Shown piece by piece: positions 12,349 through 24,323 of a DNA stretch of 64,000 nt. The DNA comes from Taiwanofungus camphoratus. Taxonomy: Eukaryota; Basidiomycota; Agaricomycetes; Polyporales; Taiwanofungaceae. The notes below the pieces were generated by a model that did not search any database, was not told the origin of the DNA, and worked only from the letters and a program-made list of their open reading frames with translations. Numbering within the stretch: position 1 is the stretch's first letter; each line of letters opens with the position of its first letter. The position numbers and the translations under genes are program-made. The DNA is taken from positions 1,302,001 to 1,366,000 of the forward strand of contig CP021220.1 in NCBI GenBank assembly GCA_003999685.1. The letters run 5' to 3'.

Positions 12349-13012
12349 TGTGCTGTGCAAACGGCAGAAAATGAGCCAGGATCGCGAGGTTGGCTTATAT
12401 GTCTCTTGGCTTGTCGTCCGACAGACTGGTTTCTTGAACATCCTGCATACACGCCTCAGAAAGATCATCCTGTCGTGGCATCACCACTAGGGAAAGTGCC
12501 ATGAATTATGGTAAGGCATGAGGTTTTCGCGTTCTCCTCGCGTGCGCCGAGAAAGGGGTATGTCAAACTTCATGCGCCATACATGCGTACCGTCGCCTCT
12601 GTTCCACAAGGTCAGAACAGTCAATCAGCTATGTCAGGGTCCAGTAGACACAGAGCATGCCGCCAATCATTGAGTATGTATGTATGTTGGCATGACGGGA
12701 TGCCGGGCTTCCTGCCTAATTAGGCTTCCTACATAGCGTACAACTAGAACGGTATGACGGCGATGCGGGCAACGATGTAAGAAAAATCAGTACGACGATG
12801 AGCCTGTTATTTTATGCGAGGGTGCATCCACCAAGGCTTGATCACGACAGAAAAGATGAGTTGATCAAACATACCACTACATGTATAAAAGGGATTGATA
12901 TATGAAAAGAGCTCCTATAACAACAATTACAGACGATTTCGTCGACACCGTGCACAGACATTCATATGACAATGTCGACAGCTCTTTAGATATTGTCAAT
13001 AAATGCCGTGAG
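12349..13012. other. Intergenic, no gene seen
   Basis: Spacer between the two RBR genes. Open frames are short and resemble no family. It should hold the promoter of copy 1 and the 3' end of copy 2. Confidence 0.7.
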
Positions 13013-14432
13013 CTACAACCGCATGATGCTCACCAACAGAAAAACGCCTAGATAATGATAGCAATTCTCACACTGACCGGCGCCAGGTCGGTATTTCCAC
13101 ACATGTTGACAATCGTGATCTACGCGTAGCCTATCCGCGGCTCGGGTCACCATCTCTCGATATTGGTTTGGAGCAGGCGGCAGACCGGCAGGTATTTGCC
13201 TTCGCACTTGAACCTCCGCAGTTGCGAGCAGCCTGGGCTCGTCCCACTGGGGACAAGTGCAATTCTTCCATGTCTCGGTGCAGACATAGCAGAATTGCTT
13301 CTTGCACAAGCATGTCATGTGGTAGCATCCCTGAACAAGCTCCACGAGGCGTCGACATCCAGGACAACGCTTCCAGCCTTCCTTGTCTGCCAAGGCAAGG
13401 ATAGGAGCATCGTCCACGGAGCAGGGGCGTGTAGGGTGAGCTGACTCCTTGCAGTGTCCGCAAGTCGTCGCAAAACATTCGAAGCACGTGTGAATAGTCG
13501 GACCGGCAGTTGCTGCACCAAGAAATGAGGAACAAGTTGGTCGATGACAATAGATGCGATCCACGGTGCTAAATTCAATGGATTTTCTGGAGAATTGAGA
13601 ACTGAGCTCTGCACCAAGGTGATGCTGGACATCGGCCAGCACGAAGGCTTGCTGGCAGCACCGCGGAGGAAAAAGTGATTCATCTGTAGTGGCAGCGCGA
13701 AACAGGTCGACGGTACACGCCCTATCCCAGAAGTGGCCACAAGGAGCACGAACATGTGGACCATGGATGTCTTCTCTGCAGAATACACATATCTCGTGCC
13801 TATCATATACACTGACATTAGGCGACACTTATGGTAGACAAAAATATAGTCATACTTTCGATCGTTGACGAGGCGAATCTTGGTAACACTACGATTAGAC
13901 GGAACAACTCCACTCGAGGAAGCGACTGGCGAGGGCGATTCACCTGTTCTGTGACCTGAAGCGTCAGATTCCTGTAGATATACAAACAATGTCAAACTCA
14001 CTGCTCTTGTATCGTTGTCAACAGGTTCTGAACCGGGTCGCCACGGGAGGAAGTTGACGATGAAGTTGTTGCCACAGACCGATAAGGTGGCGGTCGGCCC
14101 TGCGAGAGGGCAACAGCAAACTCTCGGTCACTGTGTGCAACTGCCTCAGCTTGTGTCACTTCCTCAATGAGGAATGAATCAGTCTCCAAGGCGGAGTCGA
14201 GGCTCCTGGCGAAAACAGCATCTTTTGTGATAGTCAAAAGGTCTTGTACTTCTTCTGCGAAGAGCCGAAAGGCCAGCTCTTCATCCTCGCTGGTGACGGT
14301 GACTATTTCCTTGCCCTTTCGACCAGTCTGGAGGTGATCGAGGTCATTCAATGTAATTTCGGCGATCAACGTCTGCAGTGCGATAGCCTCATCGTCAAGA
14401 GGGAAAGCGGCGCCCAATCCCTCCGCAATCAT
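13013..14432 (-). CDS. RBR (RING-IBR-RING) E3 ubiquitin ligase, copy 2
   Basis: The exons are 14002-14432, 13856-13948 and 13013-13799. The acceptor at 13949 is the one that keeps the frame into the serine-rich linker. The ATG at 14432 (MIAEGLGAAFPLDDEAIALQ) opens an acidic helical N-terminus like that of copy 1. RING1 is CVFCREDIHG ... CGHFWDRAC ... PPRCC. The IBR is YCHRPTCSSFLG ... CFECFATTCGHCKESAH. RING2 is CPGCRRLVELVQGCYHMTC with the catalytic Cys present. A C-terminal extension has a zinc-finger-like pattern (DHDCQHVWKYR ... CENCYHYL). The last readable codons contain a good donor (TTG then GTGAGC near 13028), so the true C-terminus may come from one more exon. The substrate is unknown; this class is widely expanded in mushrooms. 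Confidence 0.86.
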
Positions 14433-16001
14433 GGCTACGAGGTCAGCGACTGAGGGAGGAGGGATGAGGCGTGATGTCTTTATATACTGACCCCGCCTCG
14501 TGCAAACCGGATAGAAGGGTGCTGTGGGCGCGTGTCAACAAACAAGCATCCGGGTATTTATGCCCAAACATGCTCTCTCTGATCAACAAAAGTCCAAGAA
14601 AGGGTCACCCAAATGATGAAGCATGCTCTTTGTAGGAAGTGTGTCCAAGGAGGACAAAAAAGCCATATACCGGGCCCAAAGCTCTCTGCTAACTCGTTTC
14701 GTCTATTTGGGATCCACTGTCGTTTTTCGCGTGTTACATGAAACGTGTTCAAAAACACACGGGCCACGTTCGAGACCATACCGGAGTTCATGAGGGCGGT
14801 CGCTCAGCGAACGCTTGGAAGATGAAAGTCTGACATGTTCTGGATCATCGATGCAAGACGTTAAATAATAAGGCCTGCAGTTCGGTTACACACTGTTTCG
14901 AGGCCTCCAAGAAACACTTACACCACGACACAGCATTCGGAGGACTAAGCCTGCTGTCTTTCACTGCAGTAGCAATTGAGTCTCGAATGTACTGAGCGTA
15001 TGCGAGTCGGATGCACCATTTCAACCCAATATACGAACGGACACTGGGGGGTAGGCCAACCTAGGCCATCAATCGGTTTCTCATTTGGGATTGATGACAA
15101 CAGCACGTAGGACTAGTTCCAATTCATGCCAATGGCTGGATATCACTATCTAAGGGCTTTCGGAGATCAAGAGGCAGTATCGTTATACACGGTTGTCGAC
15201 GATGCCGCAGTTGGCGGACATGTGGCGGCATTGCCGGATTGGTCGCCGTAGCATCAGGTCCAAAACTCAGACCTCAGTCGATAATAATTTGAAGTTACTT
15301 AACGATATATACTTATCGTCTAGCCTACGACTTTACTCGGAAGATCTGCTATCGTTCAGCTACTCGTCTTATCAATGCGGCAATTTTCTTAAAGTATAGC
15401 TTGTTAAGGCTTCACGTGTCGTACGCATGAGGCTCGACTGAGAGAAATCTCGGCCTTTTCAGTTGTTTTTCAACGCCGAACCTTTGCTAAATTGCACCTG
15501 ATTTAGTTGGTTTGGGCTGGCTTCCGGTACCAGCTGTCAATCATACCATAGTCAGCAACCTCAACAGCTACGCGAGTCTGACGGTGACTAGCAGAACCTC
15601 ATTTCTAGCCCACCATAGCTGTACCAGTGCCTGTCAACTGTACTGCGAAGTTGTCCATCCGATCGGTCACTGGATTTATTATTATGTCTTGTCAGCTTCA
15701 GCTTGTCATCATAGACAGCATCCTGACATGGACTAACGCCAGACACGACGACCGGTGCTTTGCCAAACGGTGAAAGTGTTCGTGGCCGACTTGCCAAGGC
15801 CTCAGAGGGCTGCTTGGAAAGGTCACAACCATCTCCATGCACATGTTATTCGACTCGGGACAGAACAAGCCGGCCTTCAGACTATCAAATGTGAGACGCG
15901 AGCGTTAAAAGCTTTTAAAGAACTGCAACAAGTTCAAGAATCTCAAGTCTTTCACCGTAACTGCAATATCTCCCGCGCTTTGAATTCTACGTTGATTGCT
16001 C
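14433..16001. other. Intergenic, no gene seen
   Basis: Nearly 1.6 kb with only short, compositionally random open frames on either strand. The left end is the promoter of RBR copy 2 and the right end that of the first methyltransferase. Confidence 0.65.
14479..14486 (-). promoter_or_regulatory. TATA box of RBR copy 2
   Basis: TATATAAA read on the minus strand, 47 nt upstream of the ATG at 14432. Composition and spacing fit a core promoter. Confidence 0.5.
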
Positions 16002-17158
16002 ATGGCACAGACAAGCACCGGCAGCGGACCTACCGTGGATATGCTTGCTCTAGATGAAAAATACTATGCTCTTGACAGCCATGAATCAGCCTTCTTTAAA
16101 GCCCAGACCGGCATCCAAAGTGATGATGCTCTGAAGGGGCATATAATGCGGATTCAAGCAGAGGCATGGAAGGTGACTTAACATCTAGGCGGCAGGCCAG
16201 AGCTAGAAATTAGCAAATAGTTTGGATGCTGAATATGACCAACTGCTTAGGTCCGCCCTTACGCATGTGTGCGACGCTTTGCGTTTACAAAGTAGGTGTT
16301 ATCCGCGGTTTTATGTTCACATACTGCAACTGTGACTCCCTGTATCTTTTCTAGACTCAAAATATCCCGTTTGCCCTCTTACGGGCAATTCTTGAGACTT
16401 GGCAAAGAACGTAAGGGTGCGATTTTTCTTGACATTGGCTGCTGCTGTAAGTGGCGAGAATACGAGGAAGAGAAACGAAAATGACCATCCGATATGTACA
16501 GTCGGAAATGATTTGAGAAAAGCAGTCGCCGACGGATATCCCATGGAAAATACAATCGCATCGGATCTTCACCCTGGTAGGTTGATGTTAGCTAAGATGT
16601 TCAATGCCTAATTTCTCGTTGTCAGAGTTCTGGCAATTGGGCCACAAGCTATTCAATACCACTCCAGAGACGTTCTCTGCACCGTTTCTAGCGGGGGATG
16701 TGTTTGACCTGGCCTTCTTGGAACCTACCCAGCCTTTCTACTCACCCTCAGAGGCTGCCGTCCCTGCATTGTCGTCTTTGACCACACTTACCCCGCTTCG
16801 CGGACACCTCAGCGCCATTCACGCTTCATCATTCTTTCACCTGTTCAGTGAAGCTGAACAGCTACAGCTAGCGCGTTCCATCGCGGGCTTGTTGTCATCA
16901 GAACCGGGGTCCATGATTTTCGGTGAACACGGCGGCAGGCCGGAGAAGGGCTATCGCACGGAGGGGTCAGTTATGCGCCGCGGCGGTCATATGTTCTGCC
17001 ACTCGCCCGAGACGTGGACCGAGCTGTGGGACGGGTCCGTCTTCAAGAAAGGATCCGTCAAAGTGGACGCGTTTCTACATGAAATCGAGCGGGATGATTT
17101 GCAGCCAAAAGAAGGGGGCCGCTTCTGGATTATGGTATGGAGTGTGACGAGGCTGTGA
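16002..17158 (+). CDS. SAM-dependent methyltransferase, paralogue 1
   Basis: The exons are 16002-16172, 16251-16291, 16355-16446, 16502-16576 and 16626-17158. The N-terminus has the family signature of a Tyr-rich start followed by ESAFFKAQTGI. Next come VRPYACVRRFAFTK and the SAM-binding motif I GAIFLDIGCCFGND, whose last residues span an intron. The C-terminal half (EFWQLGHKLFNTTPETF ... AIHASSFFHLF ... VTRL) resembles the class I methyltransferases of fungal meroterpenoid clusters (AusD/trt5 type); that link is from memory of the family. Two paralogues at 19243-20417 and 24324-25535 share the exon pattern, so the three are duplicates. No polyketide or terpene synthase lies in the window, so the substrate is unknown. 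The frame is open throughout. Confidence 0.85.
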
Positions 17159-17564
17159 AACATGATACCTGCTGCGAACAATGATCCCCCTTTGCAGTAG
17201 ATGTATAAGGCTTACATATCGTGCGTGGGACAGTGGGTATGTGTGAATCAACTCGCCATGCTCCCTCGACTGTCAATACAATGACTTGTGATATGAGTTG
17301 ACAAATGTTGCCGGTTGATCGAATGTCTATTGAAACACAGACTTCTACGAGGTGCGAATTCTCACCTACTTGAGCGATGACTCATATACTACTTGAAGTA
17401 TTTTGCGATTTGCGGTTTGTGTGCGCAGTACGGCGGATACAGCTGGGCCATTTGAATATCCACAACTAGCTTCAGGCACAGGGCAGCAGGTTTTCTCGCT
17501 TCAAATTAGTGTTCAAGTAAAAATAGGTGTGTAGTGTGTCATCTACTTAGTCCACATGTAACGT
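17159..17564. other. Intergenic, no gene seen
   Basis: Convergent 3' spacer between methyltransferase 1 and the GNAT gene on the other strand. Confidence 0.7.
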
Positions 17565-18699
17565 CTAGTCCACCCCCAACGACTTCGGCTCTCTTACCAT
17601 CTAGAAGGATTTGAAAACAATTGATCAAGATAACGCAATCGCCAGGAGATACCAACTTACCAAATACGTGACGACGGGAGCCTTTCCCCAGGTAGGATTA
17701 TTGTCACCCAATGGGATTTCTTTAACTATCCGGAACCCAAATCGCTCATAGAATGCCGTATTGGCAATATTAGAAGATCTTAACCAAGTAGCCCGGCGTT
17801 GGGCGTCCGCCTTTTGGGTGTGTATCGTGATAAGCTCCTAACACGAAGAGAGTCTTGGGAGAAACAGACCTGTGTCGTGACAACTTCCACGAGCGCAGAA
17901 CCGTAGCCGCGTCCCTGTTTGGCAATGGAGGTAGCCAACATGTCGAGGGACAGCATGTCGTCCAACCTGTGGGCAAATGTGCTCTCGATAGCAGCCGTGG
18001 TCTTGTTCTGCCATTCCCTAGCGCGCTGGTGGAGTGAGCCATAATATTAAGGCTGAGTTCATAGACGCTATTACGAGAATAAGTACCTTTGTCTGCTCGT
18101 TGGAGTTGGATGTCCACAGATAACGGAAAATGCGAGCTCTTACAGCGCGGAATACCCAGTCGATCGTTTTCCAAAGATAGGAATGTGAATTACTCGCAGA
18201 CCTGCTGCGATGTAAGGAGTTGATATGGTGCTATCATAACTTGACTCTGGGTAGTAGAGATCAGTGCATACAATTCGACGATCGCCTCCCCTCCACCCAT
18301 CGTCCAGGCTTCGTTCCGCCGGATTGCATCCAAAGCCAGGATGTAATTCACAGCTCTCCATCTGCGAGGCGGAGTGGGTTCGGACTTATCAGCATCCTGC
18401 AGCGGCACTTCAGAAAGCCCACAGACGAGCAGGGGAGAGCTCAGCTACAAACTGGGGTGTCGAACAAATAGCGCGAAGCCGGGTCATCCCTGAGTGTGTT
18501 CACGAGGGTTCTGACTGCTTTTGAGACTTCGCCTGAAGCATATCACCGTGTTCATAGTGCAGGATCAATTTGAAGGTGCAAAATTAGATATAGACTTACA
18601 GTACCTAAGGGGTCTGCATACGTTCACCCTCTCAGAATCATTTCCCACCAGTGACTTGACAGGGGCGGTTTGAGGCTGCTGTTCTCCTAGTGATCCCAT
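17565..18699 (-). CDS. GNAT family N-acetyltransferase, copy A
   Basis: No long single frame exists; the gene appears once it is spliced like copies B and C. The ATG at 18699 begins MGSLGEQQPQTAPVKSL. An exon ending DDPASRYLFDTP follows, then WRAVNYILALDAIRRNEAWT. Next is a variable middle, then REWQNK, LDMLATSIAKQGRGYGSALV (motif A, the acetyl-CoA pyrophosphate loop), ADAQRRATWLRSSN and FYERFGF. It continues through GDNNPTWGKAPVV to the final exon MVREPKSLGVD. The product should use acetyl-CoA to acetylate a small molecule or protein; the substrate is unknown. The intact Q/RxGxG loop suggests activity. The middle exon near 18080 is the least certain part. It lies between two methyltransferase paralogues. 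Confidence 0.75.
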
Positions 18700-19242
18700 A
18701 GCAAAGTGGCGTGAGGCAAGTTCTGGAGGACTCGGGAGCCAGGGAACACTGTCGAGTGTCAGATAAGGATATCCTGAGCCTGCGAAGGTTGAAAGAATTG
18801 TCTACGTCGCCTTTGGGAGACTATATCGAGTCATTCTTCCCCGAAATTCTTACTGTACTATCTTTCATTCTTGTCCTGCGTGCATGTGGTAAAAACCTGA
18901 TCTACCGAGATACCCAGTTTAGACGATAAGCGCTCATCACTGCATCACGGGCGTCGAGTCCAGGATGAACATAGACTTGAGTTGGAGCATCCTTGAAGCT
19001 TCATGTGTGTTGATGAACCATTGCGTAGCGCCCGGTGGACATTGAAGCCACGTATACCCAAATCTCTCGTGCCACGCATTTTGGCAAAGATTGATTCCAT
19101 AATGTCCTCGAGTATCCACAGTAGTTCACATGTCGCAACAATCCCGGAATAAAATACACTCACAAGTCTGCAATGCACATCGAACAGAAGGCAAAACGGA
19201 AAGATTCATGCCCCCCCCAGAAAAACCTGAGTGCCAACAGAT
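18700..19242. other. Intergenic, no gene seen
   Basis: Spacer of 543 nt between the start of GNAT copy A and the stop of methyltransferase 2. Two short open frames show no recognisable motif. Confidence 0.65.
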
Positions 19243-20417
19243 TTACAATCTTGTCACAGACCATGACAATAAGTAGAACCGCGTGCCGGGGTCCACGTTC
19301 TGCATTTCTGGCCTCTGCATCTCTACAAGGCCCGCCTCCACCTTCACAGTGCCTTTCTTAAACACCTCCCCATCCCACAGCTCTGCCCAGCTCTCGGGCG
19401 AGTGGCAGAACATGGACGCGCCGCGCAGGCTCGGCTCTCCGGTCTCGACGCGGTAGCCCTTCTCCGACCCCCCGCCGTGCGAGCCGAAGATGAGCGAGCC
19501 CGGCTCGGGCGAGAGCAGGCCGGCAAGAGATCTAGCGAGCTGCAGCTGCTGGGGCTCGTCGAAGAGGTGGAAGAACGAGGACGCATGGATGGCGGAGACG
19601 TGTCCCAAGAGGGGGTTCAGCGTGGTCAGAGCGGATAGCGCGGGGGCGGGCATCTCTGGGAATGAGTAGAACGGGGGCACTGGCTTCAGGAAGTGAGCAT
19701 CGAATGCGTCGCCGGGAAGGAAGGGAACTGGGAACGTCTCTGGGGTGGAGTTGAACAGCTTGTGACCCAGTTCCCAAAATTCTGACGGGAAGCGTCAGTA
19801 GCTGGGCTCGGCGTGCTGACGGCGACTAACCCGGCCGAAGATCAGATGCAATGGCACCCTCAACTGGGAACCCGTCAGCGACAGCTTTCCTCACGTCGTT
19901 CCCAACTAGGTAGACGCATCCTTTGTGAGTGGTGCTCCTCTATGAAGGTCACACGGAAACACTTACAGCAACAACCGATGTCGAGAAAGATGGCACCCTT
20001 GCGCTCCTTTCCGAGCTTCAAAAGCTTGCCGTACGCGGGTAAGCGAGATATCTTGAGCCTGATGTGATCAGAAAATATTTTCAGTACGAACGTCAATCCC
20101 ACCCGAATAGCACACAAGGGGCCCACTTGGTGAAAGCAAAGCGGCGGATGCATGGGTATGGATGAACCTGTGATATTGGTGCGATCAGTTTCTCTTCCTT
20201 CAAGAGTTTAACGAACTCCGAGTCCACAAAGGTTGAAACATACCTCATACGCGTCGGTCTGTACGTTCACGATGTGTTGCTTGAGTGCACCGTCATCCCG
20301 AATGCCTGTCTGTGACTTGAAGAATGCGGTCTCCTGCTCATCGAGGCCGTAGGAGCTCTCGTCGAGAGGCGCCTTGGTAGCGTAGTGGATGGGGCCACGG
20401 TAACTATTGCCTGTCAT
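19243..20417 (-). CDS. SAM-dependent methyltransferase, paralogue 2
   Basis: The exons on the minus strand are 20244-20417, 20127-20167, 19967-20058, 19831-19905 and 19243-19781. The exon sizes and phases match paralogues 1 and 3. The start is the ATG at 20417 (MTGNSYRGPIHYATK). Motifs in order: SSYGLDEQETAFFKSQTGI, VHPYPCIRRFAFTK, KGAIFLDIGCCFGND, EFWELGHKLFNSTPETF, AIHASSFFHLF, and the conserved end LLSWSVTRL. It is a class I SAM methyltransferase, probably acting on a small-molecule acid or phenol by analogy with meroterpenoid-cluster enzymes (inference). The last exon is markedly GC-rich compared with the upstream exons. The frame is open and the SAM motif complete. Confidence 0.86.
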
Positions 20418-20889
20418 GCTCAAGTCTTCGAGGGAACCTGGGCGACTGAAAGGCGTAAGTGGTGGTCTATATGATAATGACAGTACTATGGATGTCGTCG
20501 TGCGGATGAATCGGACGGCGTGACTTGTCCTATGCCATCGCAACCCGAAATCGGGCTACAGTATTTTGCTGGAGACGTTCCTGGCAATAGAGTGTATCTA
20601 CACACAGAGACTTGGCTCTCGCTTGCTTAATGCAAAGTGGAGTGCCCCACTTGCATTATTAACGTCACCGTGACCTTGGTGCGCCGATCGGTGCCGAAGC
20701 CTGGAATACCCAGAATTTTGGAAAAAACATTATCCAGCAACAAATGATCAGAGTCCCAGCGAGATACATCTAAGGTCGGCATTCAGTGGTAGCTTGCATT
20801 GAGCCGCAACGCAAGTCAAAGCGTGGTGAATGAGCGACATGCCAGTGATCGCCATCGCGATCGCTCAGCAGAACCTTTGCGATGCTAGA
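20418..20889. other. Intergenic, no gene seen
   Basis: Upstream region of methyltransferase 2, of ordinary composition. No coding similarity seen. Confidence 0.65.
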
Positions 20890-22720
20890 GTCAGATGAAA
20901 ATCCGATATACTTGTACTGTAAATGCAAGCCCTAGCAAACATATACCCATAGATTCTGTACAATTCAGAATGGCCCGATATCTACAAATACAACTCATTT
21001 CAATGCTGAAAGTGTTATATAACAGAACATTTAGTTTTCATGTACAGCTGAAAATGACTCGAGACATCTGTCTTCGTTGCTGGTCTGACCTGACATGAAT
21101 TGTAGACTCTGTGTTTGTGACTGCAATCGCTAAGTGAGATGAATGTAAATTATCAAAGAACGACTTACCTGAAATTGAAAATCTGTACTTTCATCTGATG
21201 ACCAATCATGTTGACGAAGATTCATCATGAAGCGAGAAATAAGGATAGAGGAGATCCTGCTCATAGATCAGCACTTTTCAAGCTTTATAACAGACTATAT
21301 TACTTACGGAACAGTAAAATATTGAAGATAACCAGCACTATTCTAGAATATCCAGAGTTAGTGATATGATCACGATACAAAATCTTAACCTGACAATTTT
21401 TGGATTGTCATCTACCCCACTTGACATGACAACTTGAGTGATATTGATTGATAACAAGGTACTATATATAAAAATTTATTGTCCAAGCTGATTTTTCATT
21501 AAAGAATCATACAGAAAATAAATTGCACCTAAATATAATATAAGTAATTATATGCCCAAAAGCAAAGCTGCTTACCATTTCTCAGGACTGCGAACATGAG
21601 AAGGTTCTTGTAGTCTTGACCAGCTTCCAAGCTGGACCGAGTCTCTTGCCAGATGACAGAGAGAACAATCAAATCAGAGATGGTTGAACAGATACAAGCT
21701 GTGATCCCCACTATGACTTGAAGATTAGTGGTTGAATCCAACGTTAAGTTCAACAAGCAAAAACACAATACATCTGAAAATGTAAATCAATTTCCATGTT
21801 TAATAAAAATGCAAAAGACTTACTTGTTGTAAACACTGATAGACCAATGATTTGAGTAGTTACAAATTCCATAATTGTTAACAATGAATGCAGAGGCATA
21901 GGACACATCAAAAGAAATATACTGTAAACATGTCCTGTCAGTATCAATGAATAAAACTTCATAGTGTGAAGAAACTGACAAGATTTGTTCCAACTGGAAC
22001 AAGACCAAATATTAGTGCCATCAAAGTTTCTGACGGCCACTGATAGCAAATGCACGAAGAGCTGAGAACACTTCACAAATGCATCATTAGATTTTTAATC
22101 AAGATGTCAGTACCATATAACAAACCTGCTATCACACCATATAACAATATGGTCACAATCTTTTCCATTGTTAGCATAGTCTCACAGCTGACAATATAGT
22201 CAGGATTAGACTAAGAACTTGATAGAATTTAAGTAAAACCTCTGTAGAATATCATAGTTAGGTCATTACATCTGAAATGAGATTAGATGCTCACTATTGC
22301 AGTAGTCCAGCTGAAAGCATTCAAAACATAGATAACTCCATATGCAAGAAGAGTATATCGATTGACCAGAAAGACAATCAGACCACCAGATATATTTCTA
22401 CCCCAAAATTGTTGAACCTCCTTTTGAAGAGTAATAAGATGCTCATAAAAGATCAGGGCTGACAGATTCCATGCTTAAAATTTTGCAATCAGATGACAAT
22501 GGCTCAAACCCACCAGAGGCAGCAAGTGTGCAAGTATTGTATACAAACCTTGTATTGCTATATGTCAGCCAACTGCTGTGTCTGCTAACATACTATGAAC
22601 TCACTCTTGAAGAGCGACACTATCCCCAATGAAGACCCCTTGATCAGATGACATCTAGGCTCTAGTGTAAGACTTGTACAGAGGCAGAACACACACAGTA
22701 GTATAACATCTCAAGTGTCC
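20890..22720. other. AT-rich, CpG-poor block 1
   Basis: Base composition changes abruptly here: A+T rises, CpG becomes rare (a hand scan finds roughly one per 100 nt, against several per 60 nt line in the flanks), and TpG/CpA are common. The pattern suggests long-term loss of methylated cytosines at CpG. The block holds the DUF6533 relic and nothing else recognisable. Confidence 0.7.
21165..22654 (-). pseudogene. DUF6533-type membrane protein gene, copy 1, probably damaged
   Basis: DUF6533 proteins are seven-helix membrane proteins of unknown function, very numerous in Agaricomycetes. On the minus strand the pieces follow in family order. A start at 22654 (MSSDQGVFIGDS) is followed by the signature helix ALIFYEHLITLQKEVQQFWG and FLVNRYTLLAYGVIYVLNAF. 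Then come SCETMLTMEKIVTILLYGV, VFSALRAFAISGRQ and LIFGLVPVGTNL. The late helix ISDLIVLSVIWQETR and the tail SRFMMNLRQHDW complete it. Between the ALRAFAISGR helix and the GLVPVGTN helix, near 22030, the frame does not continue without a shift and no intron fits, so the gene looks broken. It lies wholly within a CpG-poor block, unlike its neighbours. The relative at 48500-50100 keeps the same order. Confidence 0.65.
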
Positions 22721-24323
22721 TTTATATGTTTGAGGGCGCAACACCAGAGCTTATGCTGAACAGCCATTTGCGAAATGTTCACGTGGACAGAAGCTCCCAC
22801 CTCATGTCGTTGGCACCAAATGTCTTCATGGAAGACAGAAGCCGGGCAAAATCGAAGCCCACAGCCCCGGCAGCATGTTCATTTCCTACGTTCGCACCAG
22901 TTCATTATAGTGATGATGTGGTCGATCACACGTTGGACTGATCGTGGCACATTGTACAAGGTGATTGGCCTCAAATTTGGCTCAGGGTTTGGTAACGCCT
23001 ACCGAAATCGTGAGGCTGTAGAGCGACCGAGGTAGCGCACTCAGATTAAGTGAATCGACTCTGCGTGCAAACGACAGGCCGATATAGACTGGCCTTACAA
23101 GGGTGACCCAGGCCCGCGGTGTCACCGACGGAATTGTTGGCACAGATAAAGGAACAAGGCAATGTAAATTGCTGAGACTTATTCGTACGACCTTCCAAAA
23201 CACGCTCGCATAAACATAGATCCGCTAGACACTGTCAAATGAGGTTGCTGAACTTAACTGCTGGAAACGACCTCCACAAGGTGCTCCTGATTATCACACC
23301 TTCTGGACCACAGAAAGAAGAGACAATGTGTACCCGAGTATCACAGGAAGAAGCGGGAATGAGGCCGTGACAAACGCTCAAAGTCCTACAACTTGGGACC
23401 ACGTTCATCAGCGGTTTAACAGCGCCCCCGGACCGGAAATCACCTTTGACGACGCCTTCTTTCCGGCAACGTGACGAGGTTCCATAGAATGGAATGATAA
23501 TCATTGTGTGGAATCGACCACTCGGGCGGGTGGTGCTTTCCGTCCTTTCCTGATACTCCGCAAGCCATACTATCTTGAAACATGGCCTCAAGAACCTTCT
23601 ATAGGCATCGTCATTCATATAACATACAGAGAAGTGGTCGGACAGCCTCAGATGCACCGCTAGCTAGCTGGAAAGACAACGGAAACACCGTGATGACAAA
23701 ACGAATGGACCAAGATTAGCAGAGCGGGCATCCGACAGGAGCTTCCACGATGAGTGAGAAGGAGTGAGGTAACACTTGAGTTTCTAGCACAAGACCTCAG
23801 GGCTCAGGGCTCAGGTCTCATGCACATGCATTACGGACTGTAAAGCAAGTTTGCGGCTTGGTTGTGAGATGCCCAAATTGAATGTCAGAGACGATCGATC
23901 GCGATCACCAGGCTCTCGACGTGATCGCCGCATAACAACTCTTTCCTCCAACTCATTCATATAATAAACCCACACGAAAGCACTCTATATTCTTATATAG
24001 ACAACTTTGACAATCTTTCGATGCCCTCGGACGACCTTGCTTTCATACTTCGCAGGTTTCGAGCGCTTGTAACCTCGGGCGTCCGCGGACAGAAAGACAG
24101 TCATGAGAATCACACCGATTGGGACGAGAAACTTCTAGCGAGGCATGTGTGGGCATAATGGGACCAGCTGACTTTGCGACAACCGTGATGACTACACGAA
24201 ACCCGTCTCGGTCGGACATGCTGCAGAGCTTCGCCTTCGTGGGTTAGATGGATAAATACTCCTATGCGCGAGACAAAACCTGTTCCCAGCTCTACTCACC
24301 TCTGTGTACTTGCGTAAACATCC
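22721..24323. other. Intergenic, no gene seen
   Basis: About 1.6 kb of ordinary composition between the AT-rich block and methyltransferase 3. The longest open frames, on both strands, show no family motif. An AT-rich stretch near 23960-24000 may be promoter sequence. Confidence 0.6.

Noticed and set aside
22721-23700. Search for a further gene in the long spacer before methyltransferase 3
   Set aside because: Frames on both strands are short and show no family text or consistent splice sites.
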